DNA from: Desulfovibrio sp.
GTDB lineage: Bacteria; Desulfobacterota; Desulfovibrionia; Desulfovibrionales; Desulfovibrionaceae
DNA length: 16,820 nt
Direction: 5' to 3'
NCBI GenBank assembly: GCA_022837365.1
Contig: JALHHV010000006.1
Coordinates: 1-16,820, forward strand
Positions 1 through 6,403 of this stretch are shown one piece after another. Position 1 is the stretch's first letter, and each line of letters begins with the position of its first letter. The notes under the pieces are model-generated. The model made no database searches. It saw only the letters and a program-made list of their open reading frames with translations, and was not told the origin of the DNA. The position numbers and the translations under genes were made by a program.

Positions 1-585
1 TGCGGCACCGGCACCGGGTGCATCGCCGTGACCCTGTGCGCCGAGCGGATGGATATCCACGGAATTGCCTGCGACATCTCGCCTGCGGCGCTGGCCGTGG
101 CCGCCCGCAACATGATCGCGCACCTCGGCGGCGGCAAGCCGGACGCGGCGCGCCAGGCGGCCTTTCTCCGCTGCCAGCCGGTGCTGGCCGACTTCACCCG
201 CCCCCTGTTCCGCGACGGGGCGCTGGACCTGCTGGTCTCCAATCCGCCCTACGTCAGCGAGTTCGAACACGCGGGCCTGGCCCCGGAGGTGCGCGACCGC
301 GAGCCGCGCGCCGCCCTGGTGCCCTGCGCGGGCGGGGGGCTGGATGATGCCGCCACGGTGCAAGGCCGGGCGGACGGCCTGGGCCATGCACGGGTGCTGG
401 TGGCCGAGGCGGGCCGGGTGCTGCGGCCCGGCGGGCTGTTCCTGATGGAGTTCGGCAGCGCGCAGGGGCAGGCCGTGGCCGCCCTGTTCGCGCCGCATGC
501 GCCGCTGTGGGCCGGGGTGGACATCCGGAAGGACCTGGCCGGTCTCGACCGCTTCGTGGTGGCCCGGCGCGAACGGCACGCGTGA
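1..585 (+). CDS. prmC: Peptide chain release factor N5-glutamine methyltransferase (PrmC/HemK), 5'-truncated by window edge
   Basis: PrmC methylates the glutamine of the GGQ motif in release factors RF1 and RF2, using S-adenosylmethionine, in the cytoplasm. The reading frame is open from base 1 and stops at TGA 583-585, leaving 194 residues, the catalytic half. The fragment opens with CGTGTGCIAV, the glycine-rich SAM-binding motif I. The diagnostic NPPY motif is at fragment residues 81-84 (241-252), followed by an EPRAAL segment and a C-terminal RPGG strand-turn typical of class I methyltransferases. The start codon and the N-terminal helical domain that contacts the release factor lie outside the window. 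There is no T-tract terminator after it, so read-through toward lpxC is possible. NPPY also occurs in other N-methyltransferases such as PrmB, but the EPR.AL context and overall fit favour PrmC. Confidence 0.88.
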   Translation, partial: CGTGTGCIAVTLCAERMDIHGIACDISPAALAVAARNMIAHLGGGKPDAARQAAFLRCQPVLADFTRPLFRDGALDLLVSNPPYVSEFEHAGLAPEVRDREPRAALVPCAGGGLDDAATVQGRADGLGHARVLVAEAGRVLRPGGLFLMEFGSAQGQAVAALFAPHAPLWAGVDIRKDLAGLDRFVVARRERHA

Positions 586-632
586 CGGGGGGGTGCCTGG
601 CGCGGCGGCGCGTAACGCCAACGACACCCGAA

Positions 633-677
633 TGTGTGGTTTTCGCACCACGGCGGCAGGTGCGCAAAAGCCACACA
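633..677. promoter_or_regulatory. Long imperfect inverted repeat upstream of lpxC (possible activator site)
   Basis: The left arm TGTGTGGTTTTCGCACC (633-649) faces a right arm (659-677) that reads GGTGCG, C, AAAA, G, CCACACA. The arms match in three blocks of 6, 4 and 7 bp, separated by two single-base bulges, around a 9-nt centre. No T-tract follows, so it does not look like an intrinsic terminator. It lies about 110-150 bp upstream of the predicted lpxC start site, which is where sigma-54 activators usually bind. As RNA it would also be a stable hairpin at the end of prmC. The function is inferred from position only. Confidence 0.5.
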
Positions 678-757
678 AGTGCGTGAAACACACACTCGCG
701 TGCGCCTCGCAACGCAGGCAACATCTGCAATTCCAGCGCATTGCAAAAGTCTAGATT

Positions 758-774
758 TTGGCACGGTTCATGCT
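758..774 (+). promoter_or_regulatory. Sigma-54 (RpoN) -24/-12 promoter for lpxC
   Basis: The sequence TTGGCACGGTTCATGCT matches the RpoN consensus TGGCACG-N4-TTGCW at all positions but one (A in place of the first T of the -12 element). The invariant GG (760-761) and GC (772-773) have the required spacing. Transcription is predicted to start near 785, giving a leader of only about 10 nt that still contains the Shine-Dalgarno run GGAGGGG (786-792). Sigma-54 promoters need an ATP-dependent enhancer-binding protein, and none is encoded in this window. Confidence 0.7.
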
Positions 775-794
775 CCATCGGCAGCGGAGGGGTT

Positions 795-1745
795 ATGAAC
801 CAGACCACCATCAAGAAATCCATCGAATGTTCCGGCGTCGGCCTGCACGGCGGCAAGATGGTCCACCTGACCATGCGTCCCGCCCCCGAAGACACCGGCA
901 TCGTGTTCGATATCCATACCGCCCAGGGCGTGCGCCGCGTGGCGCCCAATCCCCAGGCCGTGGTCGCCACCGGCCTTGCTACCACCCTCGGCGTGTCCGG
1001 CAACGGCCAGGACGCCTCGGTGGCCACCGTGGAGCACCTGCTTGCCGCCATCCGCGGCCTCGAGATCGACAACATGATCATCGAGGTGCAGGGCGGCGAA
1101 GTGCCCATCATGGACGGCAGCGCCGCCTCCTTCGTCATGCTGCTGCGCAACGCGGGCATCCGCACCCAGTCGCGCGCCCGCCGCGTGCTGCGCATCGCCA
1201 AGCCCATCAGCCACGAGAGCGACGGCAAGTCCATCCGCGCCCTGCCCTACGACGGCTTCCGCGTGGACTACACCATCGACTTCGCCCACCCGCTCATCGG
1301 CGTGCAGCACATGAGTCTGGAAGTGACACCCCGCACCTTCGCCGAAGTGGCCAAGGCGCGCACCTTCGGCTTCCTGCGCGAGGTGGAGTACATGCACAGC
1401 AAGGGCCTGGCCCTTGGCGGCTCGCTGGACAACGCCGTGGTGCTCGACGACTACGCCGTGCTCAACGACGACGGCCTGCGCTTCCCCGACGAGTTCGTGC
1501 GCCACAAGATCCTGGACTTCATCGGCGACATGGCCATGCTGGGCACTCCCCTTCAGGGGCACTTCATCGTGCACTGCTCCGGCCATGCCCTGAACAACGC
1601 CTTCCTGCGCGTGCTGACCGAAAACGCGGACATCTACCTGCAGGAAGTGACGCTGGACGAACCCGCCGCCGAAAAGGCCGCCCGCCGTCCCGCCGTGGCC
1701 CCGGCCCGTGCTGCGGTCCATGCCGGGCAGCCCGCCACGGTCTAG
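795..1745 (+). CDS. lpxC: UDP-3-O-acyl-N-acetylglucosamine deacetylase (LpxC)
   Basis: LpxC is the zinc enzyme that removes the acetyl group from UDP-3-O-acyl-GlcNAc, the first committed step of lipid A synthesis, in the cytoplasm. ATG 795 is chosen because GGAGGGG lies 2-8 bases before it; the frame extends upstream without another good start. The protein has 316 residues, close to the 305 of E. coli LpxC. Zinc ligands are visible as H81 (in TVEH), H237 and D241 (in HKILD), with the general base E80 and the catalytic H264 (in CSGH); these numbers are within two of the E. coli positions. The last 25 or so residues form an alanine/proline-rich tail that is probably disordered. A terminator follows at once, so lpxC is likely monocistronic from its own sigma-54 promoter. 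A Gram-negative outer membrane is implied. Confidence 0.97.
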   Translation: MNQTTIKKSIECSGVGLHGGKMVHLTMRPAPEDTGIVFDIHTAQGVRRVAPNPQAVVATGLATTLGVSGNGQDASVATVEHLLAAIRGLEIDNMIIEVQGGEVPIMDGSAASFVMLLRNAGIRTQSRARRVLRIAKPISHESDGKSIRALPYDGFRVDYTIDFAHPLIGVQHMSLEVTPRTFAEVAKARTFGFLREVEYMHSKGLALGGSLDNAVVLDDYAVLNDDGLRFPDEFVRHKILDFIGDMAMLGTPLQGHFIVHCSGHALNNAFLRVLTENADIYLQEVTLDEPAAEKAARRPAVAPARAAVHAGQPATV

Positions 1746-1769
1746 CCGACTCCCCCCTTTCGCCATTCC

Positions 1770-1794
1770 GGGCCGCCTTCGGGCGGCCCTTTTT
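1770..1794 (+). terminator. Intrinsic terminator of lpxC
   Basis: A perfect 8-bp stem GGGCCGCC/GGCGGCCC (1770-1777 with 1782-1789) closes a TTCG tetraloop and is followed directly by five T residues. It starts 24 bases after the lpxC stop codon. This is a textbook Rho-independent terminator. Confidence 0.92.
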
Positions 1795-1866
1795 CGTTGC
1801 GCGGAATATTCCGGACCGGGACGTGCGCCGTCTTCCGGTGGTGCGTTGCCGCCTTCACGCGCACCC

Positions 1867-1895
1867 CTGCGAGAGCGGGCGCACCTTATTATAAT
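1867..1895 (+). promoter_or_regulatory. Possible distal sigma-70 promoter of the tRNA-tuf operon
   Basis: A perfect -10 hexamer TATAAT is at 1890-1895, in an AT island of an otherwise very GC-rich stretch, followed by a GC-rich discriminator as seen in growth-rate-controlled promoters. The -35 region at 17-bp spacing (CTGCGA, 1867-1872) matches only three of six positions. A transcript would have a leader of about 185 nt before the first tRNA. Confidence 0.35.
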
Positions 1896-2044
1896 GAATG
1901 GGCGGCGGGGCGGGGCGCCCGACACGCCTCCACGCCCCTACGCCCTCGCAGCGTCGCCCCATAAATTTGCCCCCGCAAAGCCGCGCCGGACGCCAATCCG
2001 TCACGCAACGCGCAAAAAAACGCGCATTCCCCCGCTTTTCCCCC

Positions 2045-2073
2045 TTGCCTTTTCCCAAGGGAGCGGGTAGAAG
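2045..2073 (+). promoter_or_regulatory. Candidate proximal promoter of the tRNA-tuf operon
   Basis: TTGCCT (2045-2050) and TAGAAG (2068-2073) are separated by 17 bp and each matches the sigma-70 consensus at four of six positions. Start would be near 2080, only about seven bases before tRNA-Thr, a common layout for stable-RNA operons. Confidence 0.42.
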
Positions 2074-2086
2074 CGCTTTCTCGTTG

Positions 2087-2162
2087 GCTGGCGTAGCTCA
2101 ACTGGCAGAGCAGCTGATTTGTAATCAGCCGGTTGCGGGTTCGAGTCCCATCGCCAGCTCCA
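2087..2162 (+). tRNA. tRNA-Thr (UGU anticodon)
   Basis: The acceptor arms GCTGGCG (2087-2093) and CGCCAGC (2152-2158) pair, with discriminator T and encoded CCA (2160-2162). The anticodon stem GCTGA/TCAGC closes the loop TTTGTAA, giving anticodon TGT at 2120-2122, which reads ACA. The T-arm has the standard GGTTCGAGTCC loop. It is the first of four clustered tRNAs. Confidence 0.97.
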
Positions 2163-2166
2163 CAGT

Positions 2167-2252
2167 GGAGGGGTTCCCGAGTGGCCAAAGGGAACAGACT
2201 GTAAATCTGTCGTCGTAAGACTTCGGTGGTTCAAATCCACCCCCCTCCACCA
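2167..2252 (+). tRNA. tRNA-Tyr (GUA anticodon)
   Basis: The acceptor arms GGAGGGG (2167-2173) and CCCCTCC (2242-2248) pair, with discriminator A and encoded CCA (2250-2252). The anticodon stem ACAGA/TCTGT closes loop CTGTAAA with anticodon GTA at 2201-2203. The length of 86 nt comes from the long variable arm expected of a bacterial class II tRNA-Tyr. It lies only four bases after tRNA-Thr. Confidence 0.97.
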
Positions 2253-2278
2253 CTTGACAAGCTATCTTGGCTGTAGGA

Positions 2279-2294
2279 GACAGGAAGGCCTGTC
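2279..2294 (+). other. Small hairpin in the Tyr-Gly tRNA spacer
   Basis: GACAGG and CCTGTC form a 6-bp stem with an AAGG loop in the 85-nt spacer between tRNA-Tyr and tRNA-Gly. It has no T-tract and may simply organise the precursor for tRNA processing. The rest of the spacer shows nothing recognisable. Confidence 0.35.
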
Positions 2295-2337
2295 GGAGAA
2301 CTACGGCTTCCTGGAAGTACGGCAGCATGCTGGACGT

Positions 2338-2414
2338 GCGGGAATAGCTCAAGTGGCTAGAGCATCAGCCTTCCAAGCTGAGGGTTGCGAGTTCGAGTCT
2401 CGTTTCCCGCTCCA
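2338..2414 (+). tRNA. tRNA-Gly (UCC anticodon)
   Basis: The acceptor arms GCGGGAA (2338-2344) and TTCCCGC (2404-2410) pair, with discriminator T and encoded CCA (2412-2414). The anticodon stem TCAGC/GCTGA closes loop CTTCCAA, giving anticodon TCC at 2372-2374, which reads GGA (and GGG by wobble). Confidence 0.97.
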
Positions 2415-2447
2415 TCCTAGCCCGGGTTCTCCTCAAGCAAGCAATCG

Positions 2448-2523
<76 letters not shown>

Positions 2524-2576
2524 TTTCCGTGCCTAACGATTAACGCAAGAAGAAAACCACGCCAGGGAGAACACCT

Positions 2577-3770
2577 ATGGGTAAGGAAAAATTTGAACGC
2601 AAGAAGCCGCATGTCAACATCGGCACCATCGGCCACATCGACCACGGCAAGACCACTCTGACCGCCGCCATCACCAAGGTGGCCGGTCTGCGCGGCAACG
2701 GCAAGTTCGTGGCGTTCGACGAAATCGACAAGGCTCCCGAAGAAAAGGAACGTGGCATCACCATCGCCACCGCCCACGTCGAATACGAAACCGCCACCCG
2801 CCACTACGCCCACGTGGACTGCCCCGGCCACGCCGACTACATCAAGAACATGATCACCGGCGCCGCCCAGATGGACGGCGGTATCCTGGTGGTCGCCGCC
2901 ACCGACGGCCCCATGCCCCAGACCCGTGAGCACATCCTGCTCGCCCGTCAGGTCGGCGTGCCCTACCTGGTGGTGTTCCTGAACAAGTGCGACATGGTTG
3001 ACGACGAAGAGCTGCTCGAACTCGTGGAACTCGAAGTCCGCGAACTGCTCTCGCTCTACGGCTTCCCGGGCGACGACATCCCGGTGATCCGCGGTTCGGC
3101 CCTGAAGGCCCTTGAAACCGACGATCCCAACTCCCCCGAAGCCGCTCCGGTCGTGGCCCTGCTCGACGCCTGCGACAGCTACATCCCCGAGCCGCAGCGC
3201 GACATCGACAAGCCCTTCCTGATGCCCATCGAAGACGTGTTCTCCATCTCCGGCCGCGGCACCGTGGTGACCGGTCGTGTGGAACGCGGCATCATCAAGG
3301 TCGGCGAAGAAGTCGAAATCGTCGGCATCAAGGACACCGTCAAGTCGACCTGCACCGGCGTCGAAATGTTCCGCAAGCTGCTCGACCAGGGCCAGGCCGG
3401 CGACAACATCGGCGCCCTGCTGCGCGGCATCAAGCGTGAAGACGTGGAACGCGGCCAGGTTCTTGCCGCGCCCAAGTCCATCAAGCCGCACCGCAAGTTC
3501 AAGGCCGAAGTGTACGTCCTGTCCAAGGAAGAAGGCGGCCGCCACACCCCGTTCTTCTCGGGCTACCGTCCGCAGTTCTACTTCCGCACCACGGACATCA
3601 CCGGCATCATCGCGCTGGCTGACGGCGTCGAAATGGTCATGCCCGGCGACAACTCCACCTTCACCGTGGAACTGATCGCTCCCATCGCCATGGAGCAGGG
3701 CCTGCGCTTCGCCATCCGCGAAGGCGGCCGCACCGTCGGCGCGGGCGTGGTCTCCGAAATCCTGGAGTAA
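2577..3770 (+). CDS. tuf: Elongation factor Tu
   Basis: EF-Tu is the GTPase that brings aminoacyl-tRNA to the ribosomal A site. The 397-residue protein has the usual length. G1 (GHIDHGKT, residues 19-26), the RGITI switch I (59-63), G3 DCPGH (81-85, H85 being the GTPase-activating histidine), G4 NKCD (136-139) and G5 GSAL (173-176) are all present, followed by the two beta-barrel domains. A Shine-Dalgarno AGGGAGA (2564-2570) sits six bases before ATG 2577. The gene lies behind four tRNAs, as tufB does in E. coli, and is followed after three bases by rpmG. Codon use is strongly biased to GC-ending codons, as expected for a very highly expressed gene. A second tuf copy elsewhere cannot be excluded. 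Confidence 0.99.
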   Translation: MGKEKFERKKPHVNIGTIGHIDHGKTTLTAAITKVAGLRGNGKFVAFDEIDKAPEEKERGITIATAHVEYETATRHYAHVDCPGHADYIKNMITGAAQMDGGILVVAATDGPMPQTREHILLARQVGVPYLVVFLNKCDMVDDEELLELVELEVRELLSLYGFPGDDIPVIRGSALKALETDDPNSPEAAPVVALLDACDSYIPEPQRDIDKPFLMPIEDVFSISGRGTVVTGRVERGIIKVGEEVEIVGIKDTVKSTCTGVEMFRKLLDQGQAGDNIGALLRGIKREDVERGQVLAAPKSIKPHRKFKAEVYVLSKEEGGRHTPFFSGYRPQFYFRTTDITGIIALADGVEMVMPGDNSTFTVELIAPIAMEQGLRFAIREGGRTVGAGVVSEILE

Positions 3771-3773
3771 ACG

Positions 3774-3923
3774 ATGCGCGTCAATCTCCTGCTCGCCTGC
3801 ACCGAGTGCAAGCGGCGCAATTACGCGACCGTCAAGAACAAGAAGAATACTACCGGCCGCATCGAACTGAAGAAGTATTGTCCCTGGGACAAGAAGCACA
3901 CGGTTCACCGCGAAACCAAGTAG
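3774..3923 (+). CDS. rpmG: 50S ribosomal protein L33
   Basis: This 49-residue protein ([17 protein letters not shown]...) has the length and core of L33, a large-subunit protein near the E site. The ATG is three bases after the tuf stop, and its Shine-Dalgarno GGAG (3764-3767) lies inside the last tuf codons, so the two are probably translationally coupled. Zinc-type L33 proteins carry two CxxC pairs. Here the first (C9, C12) is intact, but the second reads CPWD (C36, D39), so one of the four cysteines is an aspartate. It may still bind zinc with an Asp ligand, or be a degenerating zinc form. The C-terminal KHTVHRETK ending is characteristic of the family. tRNA-Trp starts 14 bases downstream. 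Confidence 0.95.
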   Translation: MRVNLLLACTECKRRNYATVKNKKNTTGRIELKKYCPWDKKHTVHRETK

Positions 3924-3937
3924 TATCCTCATAGTGC

Positions 3938-4014
3938 AGGGCAGTAGCTCTAACGGCTAGAGCGCCGGTCTCCAAAACCGGATGTTGGGGGTTCGAATCC
4001 CTCCTGCCCTGCCA
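3938..4014 (+). tRNA. tRNA-Trp (CCA anticodon)
   Basis: The acceptor arms AGGGCAG (3938-3944) and CTGCCCT (4004-4010) pair, with discriminator G and encoded CCA (4012-4014). The anticodon stem CCGGT/ACCGG closes loop CTCCAAA, giving anticodon CCA at 3972-3974. It is embedded between rpmG and secE, a placement seen in many bacteria, so the tRNA is probably cut out of a messenger RNA. Confidence 0.97.
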
Positions 4015-4035
4015 CTCCTTTCCCAGCGGGACAGC

Positions 4036-4110
4036 GCACGGCAACGTGCCAAGGCGCCCCACGGCACCTTTCCGCCCGGCCCGGCGAACCCACGGTTCGC
4101 CCGCCGGGCG
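4036..4110 (+). other. Two hairpins in the tRNA-Trp to secE spacer
   Basis: GCACG/CGTGC closes a GCAA tetraloop (4036-4049). A larger two-tier hairpin follows: outer arms CGCCCGGC (4073-4080) and GCCGGGCG (4103-4110), inner arms GGCGAACC (4083-4090) and GGTTCGCC (4094-4101) around a 3-nt loop. No T-tract follows, so termination is unlikely. RNA processing next to the tRNA, or protection of the secE-nusG message, is a reasonable inference. Confidence 0.5.
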
Positions 4111-4168
4111 GGCCGGTCCCCCCCGAACGATGGCAAGTCGACCAGTCGAAATGGCTCCAGAGGCGACC

Positions 4169-4420
4169 ATGGCGAAAAAGCAGCAGAACGCGCCCGAGGC
4201 GACCCCCGCCGATTCCGGCAACGGCATCGGCGACAAGATCACCCAGCTCAGGGATTACTTCGAGGAAGCCAAGGGCGAACTGCGCAAGGTCACCTGGCCC
4301 ACGCGCAAGGAAACCACGGCAACGGGCATCGCCGTGCTCGTTCTCGTTTTCGTCATGTCCCTGTTCCTCGGTGTCGTGGACCTTGGGCTGACCAAGCTCG
4401 TCGAATACATCCTCTCGTGA
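4169..4420 (+). CDS. secE: Preprotein translocase subunit SecE
   Basis: SecE clamps SecY in the inner-membrane SecYEG channel. The frame has in-frame ATGs at 4046, 4130, 4151 and 4169; only 4169 has a plausible Shine-Dalgarno (AGAGG, 4159-4163, five bases before), so it is chosen, giving 83 residues beginning MAKKQQN. An acidic/polar N-terminal tail leads to the conserved amphipathic segment ELRKVTWPTRKET (residues 37-49), the SecE signature, followed by one hydrophobic membrane span at about residues 52-72. This is the short single-span form, unlike the three-span SecE of E. coli. The stop codon is 11 bases before the nusG ATG, and the pair is almost always linked in bacteria. Confidence 0.95.
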   Translation: MAKKQQNAPEATPADSGNGIGDKITQLRDYFEEAKGELRKVTWPTRKETTATGIAVLVLVFVMSLFLGVVDLGLTKLVEYILS

Positions 4421-4431
4421 CGGACACCGAA

Positions 4432-4986
4432 ATGACCGAATCGATCTCCACGGCCGGCAAGGCCCGCTGGTTCATCGTCCACACCTATTCGGGCTTCGAG
4501 CAGCGTGTCGAGCAGACCATACGCGAGATGATCCGTACCGGTCAGGCGCAGGGACTCATCGAAGAGGTCGTGGTGCCCACCGAGAAGGTCATCGAGCTCG
4601 TCAAGGGCGAGAAGCGGACCTCCACGCGGAAGTTCTACCCCGGGTACGTCATGGTCAAGATGACCATGACCGATTTCTCGTGGCACCTCGTCCAGTCCAT
4701 TCCCAAGGTTACCGGTTTCGTCGGCGGCAAGAACCGTCCGACTCCCATGCGTGACAGCGAAGCCGAACGCATCCTGACCATGATGGAATCGCGGCAGGAG
4801 CAGCCCCGGCCGAAGTTCAACTTCGAGCGCGGGGACGAGGTTCGCGTCATAGACGGGCCTTTCGGCGGCTTCAATGGCGTCGTCGAGGACGTCAACTACG
4901 ACAAGGGCAAACTCAGGGTGTCGGTCTCCATCTTCGGCAGGCAGACCCCGGTCGAGCTGGACTTCGTCCAGGTTTCCAAGGGCTAG
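4432..4986 (+). CDS. nusG: Transcription termination/antitermination factor NusG
   Basis: NusG binds the RNA polymerase clamp through its N-terminal domain, suppresses pausing, and links polymerase to Rho or to ribosomal protein S10 through its C-terminal KOW domain. The 184-residue protein shows the NGN start RWFIVHTYSGFE (residues 12-23), the core FYPGYVMVKM (68-77), and the KOW motif GDEVRVIDGPFGGFNGVV (134-151). ATG 4432 is preferred. A GTG at 4417 overlaps the secE stop (GTGA) in frame and would add five residues (VTDTE); neither start has a good Shine-Dalgarno, so coupling to secE translation is likely. rplK follows after 64 bases. Confidence 0.97.
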   Translation: MTESISTAGKARWFIVHTYSGFEQRVEQTIREMIRTGQAQGLIEEVVVPTEKVIELVKGEKRTSTRKFYPGYVMVKMTMTDFSWHLVQSIPKVTGFVGGKNRPTPMRDSEAERILTMMESRQEQPRPKFNFERGDEVRVIDGPFGGFNGVVEDVNYDKGKLRVSVSIFGRQTPVELDFVQVSKG

Positions 4987-4994
4987 CCCCCTTT

Positions 4995-5029
4995 CGATGA
5001 TCTTGCGCGGTAACCATCGCGGCCCGCGC
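4995..5029 (+). promoter_or_regulatory. Possible structured leader of rplK
   Basis: CGATG (4995-4999) can pair with CATCG (5015-5019), and GCGCGG (5005-5010) with CCGCGC (5024-5029). The second stem uses the loop of the first, so they form either a pseudoknot or alternatives. In E. coli ribosomal protein L1 represses translation by binding the rplK leader; this is the equivalent position, but no clear match to a known L1-binding motif was seen. Confidence 0.25.
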
Positions 5030-5050
5030 CGCCCATAGAGGGACAGAACA

Positions 5051-5473
5051 ATGGCTAAGAAAGAAGTTGCCAAGATCAAGCTGCAGATTCCGGCCGGGGC
5101 GGCCAACCCTTCCCCGCCGGTTGGTCCCGCGCTCGGCCAGCACGGGCTCAACATCATGGAATTCTGCAAGACTTTCAACGCGAAGACCATGGAGCAGAAG
5201 GGCATGATCACCCCCGTGGTGATCACCGTCTACTCCGACCGTTCCTTCACGTTCATCACCAAGACCCCCCCTGCTTCCGTGCTGCTGCTGAAGGCCGCCA
5301 AGCTCGAAAAGGGCTCTGGCGAACCGAACCGGAACAAGGTCGGCTCGGTGAACATGGCGCAGGTTGAAGAGATCGCGAAGCTGAAGCTGCCCGACCTCAC
5401 CGCCAAGGATCTCGATGCGGCCACCCGCTCCATTCTGGGCACCGCCCGGAGCATGGGCATCGAAATCAAGTAG
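5051..5473 (+). CDS. rplK: 50S ribosomal protein L11
   Basis: L11 binds 23S rRNA in the GTPase-associated centre at the base of the stalk, where it senses elongation factors and, through RelA, uncharged tRNA. The 140-residue protein has the family length. The proline-rich N-terminal motif [14 protein letters not shown] (residues 22-35), target region of thiopeptides, and the RNA-binding C-terminal domain ending in [11 protein letters not shown] are present. GAGGGACA precedes ATG 5051 by a few bases. It is the first gene of the L11-L1 pair, followed after 141 bases by rplA, an unusually wide gap compared with E. coli. Confidence 0.98.
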   Translation: MAKKEVAKIKLQIPAGAANPSPPVGPALGQHGLNIMEFCKTFNAKTMEQKGMITPVVITVYSDRSFTFITKTPPASVLLLKAAKLEKGSGEPNRNKVGSVNMAQVEEIAKLKLPDLTAKDLDAATRSILGTARSMGIEIK

Positions 5474-5500
5474 CGTTTCGGATCAGTTGCACTGCCGTCC

Positions 5501-5557
5501 GCCGACACGGTCGGCCTTCCCGGCCAAGCCGGGGCGCATCCCCTGCACACAGCGGGG
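5501..5557 (+). other. Cluster of three hairpins in the rplK-rplA spacer
   Basis: Three short stems follow each other: GCCGAC/GTCGGC (5501-5515, 3-nt loop), CCGGC/GCCGG (5520-5532, 3-nt loop), and CCCC-t-GC/GCGGGG with loop ACACA (5540-5557). There is no T-tract. The position suggests an L1-responsive site, a processing site, or a device for setting the L11:L1 ratio; this is inference. Confidence 0.45.
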
Positions 5558-5614
5558 CGCGTGACCAAGGCGGCAGGAGATTGCGAACGTCAGCAAAAGG
5601 AAAAGGTGGGTACA

Positions 5615-6322
5615 ATGCCCAAGCACGGCAAGAAATATCGCTCGGCGACGGAAGGACGCGACATCGCCGAACGTTTTGCTCTCGAAGACGCGGTGGCCAA
5701 GTCCCTCGCGGCTTCGTTCGCCAAGTTCGACGAAACCGTCGACGTGGCCATCTGCCTCGGCGTCGATCCCAAGTACTCGGACCAGATGGTGCGCGGCGCC
5801 GTCACCCTGCCCCATGGCCTCGGCAAGACCGTGCGCGTGGCGGTGTTCTGCAAGGGTGACAAGGAAGCCGAAGCCAAGGCCGCCGGCGCCGACTTTGCCG
5901 GCGCCGAAGAACTAGTCGCCAAGATCAAGGAAGGCTGGCTGGACTTCGACAAGGCCATCGCCACCCCCGACGTCATGGCTCTGGTCGGCCAGATCGGCCG
6001 CGTGCTCGGCCCCCGCGGCCTGATGCCCAACGCCAAGACCGGCACCGTCACCTTCGACGTGGCCACCGCAGTGAAGGAAACCAAGGCTGGCCGCGTGGAA
6101 TTCAAGGTCGACAAGGCGGGCGTGCTGCATGCCCCGCTCGGCAAGGTGTCCTTCGGTTCCGAAAAGATCCTGGGCAACCTGAAGTCGCTGCTTGAAACCG
6201 TGAACCGCCTGAAGCCCGCCACGGCCAAGGGCACCTACATGAAGGCCATGGCGGTCTCCACCACCATGGGCCCCGGTTTCAAGGTCGACCCGACCACCAT
6301 CAAGAAGTTCCTCGAAGGCTAA
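5615..6322 (+). CDS. rplA: 50S ribosomal protein L1
   Basis: L1 forms the mobile L1 stalk that helps release deacylated tRNA from the E site, and in many bacteria it represses its own operon. The frame is open from 5561, but ATG 5615 is chosen because of the Shine-Dalgarno AAGGTGGG just upstream and the canonical start MPKHGKKYR; this gives 235 residues, close to E. coli (234). The signature [14 protein letters not shown] lies at residues 131-144, and the second RNA-binding element [12 protein letters not shown] at 214-225. A hairpin starts 18 bases after the stop codon, then the L10 leader follows. Confidence 0.98.
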   Translation: MPKHGKKYRSATEGRDIAERFALEDAVAKSLAASFAKFDETVDVAICLGVDPKYSDQMVRGAVTLPHGLGKTVRVAVFCKGDKEAEAKAAGADFAGAEELVAKIKEGWLDFDKAIATPDVMALVGQIGRVLGPRGLMPNAKTGTVTFDVATAVKETKAGRVEFKVDKAGVLHAPLGKVSFGSEKILGNLKSLLETVNRLKPATAKGTYMKAMAVSTTMGPGFKVDPTTIKKFLEG

Positions 6323-6340
6323 CCCCCTTCGTTGATATTT

Positions 6341-6385
6341 GGCCCGGTTGCTGCGCAGCCGGGCCTTTACCGGCAACAGGCCCGG
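6341..6385 (+). promoter_or_regulatory. Hairpin after rplA with an alternative downstream pairing (possible attenuator)
   Basis: GGCCCGG (6341-6347) pairs with CCGGGCC (6359-6365); with inner pairs this makes an 11-bp stem including one G-T wobble, followed by only three T residues. A second copy of GGCCCGG at 6379-6385 can pair with the same CCGGGCC segment, so the stem can be exchanged. It may be a weak terminator or attenuator between L1 and the L10-L12 genes. Confidence 0.5.
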
Positions 6386-6403
6386 AAATACGAGTCGAAG
6401 AAA

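Larger units (their letters stand above)
1795..2086. other. Non-coding stretch between lpxC terminator and tRNA cluster
   Basis: No convincing gene was found; the open frames here lack ribosome binding sites and read as GC-rich shadow sequence. It contains a 12-bp perfect palindrome CGGAATATTCCG (1802-1813), two candidate promoters listed separately, and an A7 tract at 2014-2020 flanked by CGCGC on the 5' side and CGCGC on the 3' side. It most likely serves as the promoter region of the tRNA-tuf operon. Confidence 0.6.

Noticed and set aside
2254..2282. Perfect -35 hexamer TTGACA just after tRNA-Tyr
   Set aside because: No acceptable -10 hexamer was found at 15-19 bp; the nearest, TAGGAG, would need a 14-bp spacer. 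Probably chance, though a weak internal tRNA promoter cannot be fully excluded.
6332..6360. TTGATA as a -35 element for a separate rplJ promoter
   Set aside because: The region 17 bp downstream (GCAGCC) is not a -10 element and is part of the attenuator-like stem.
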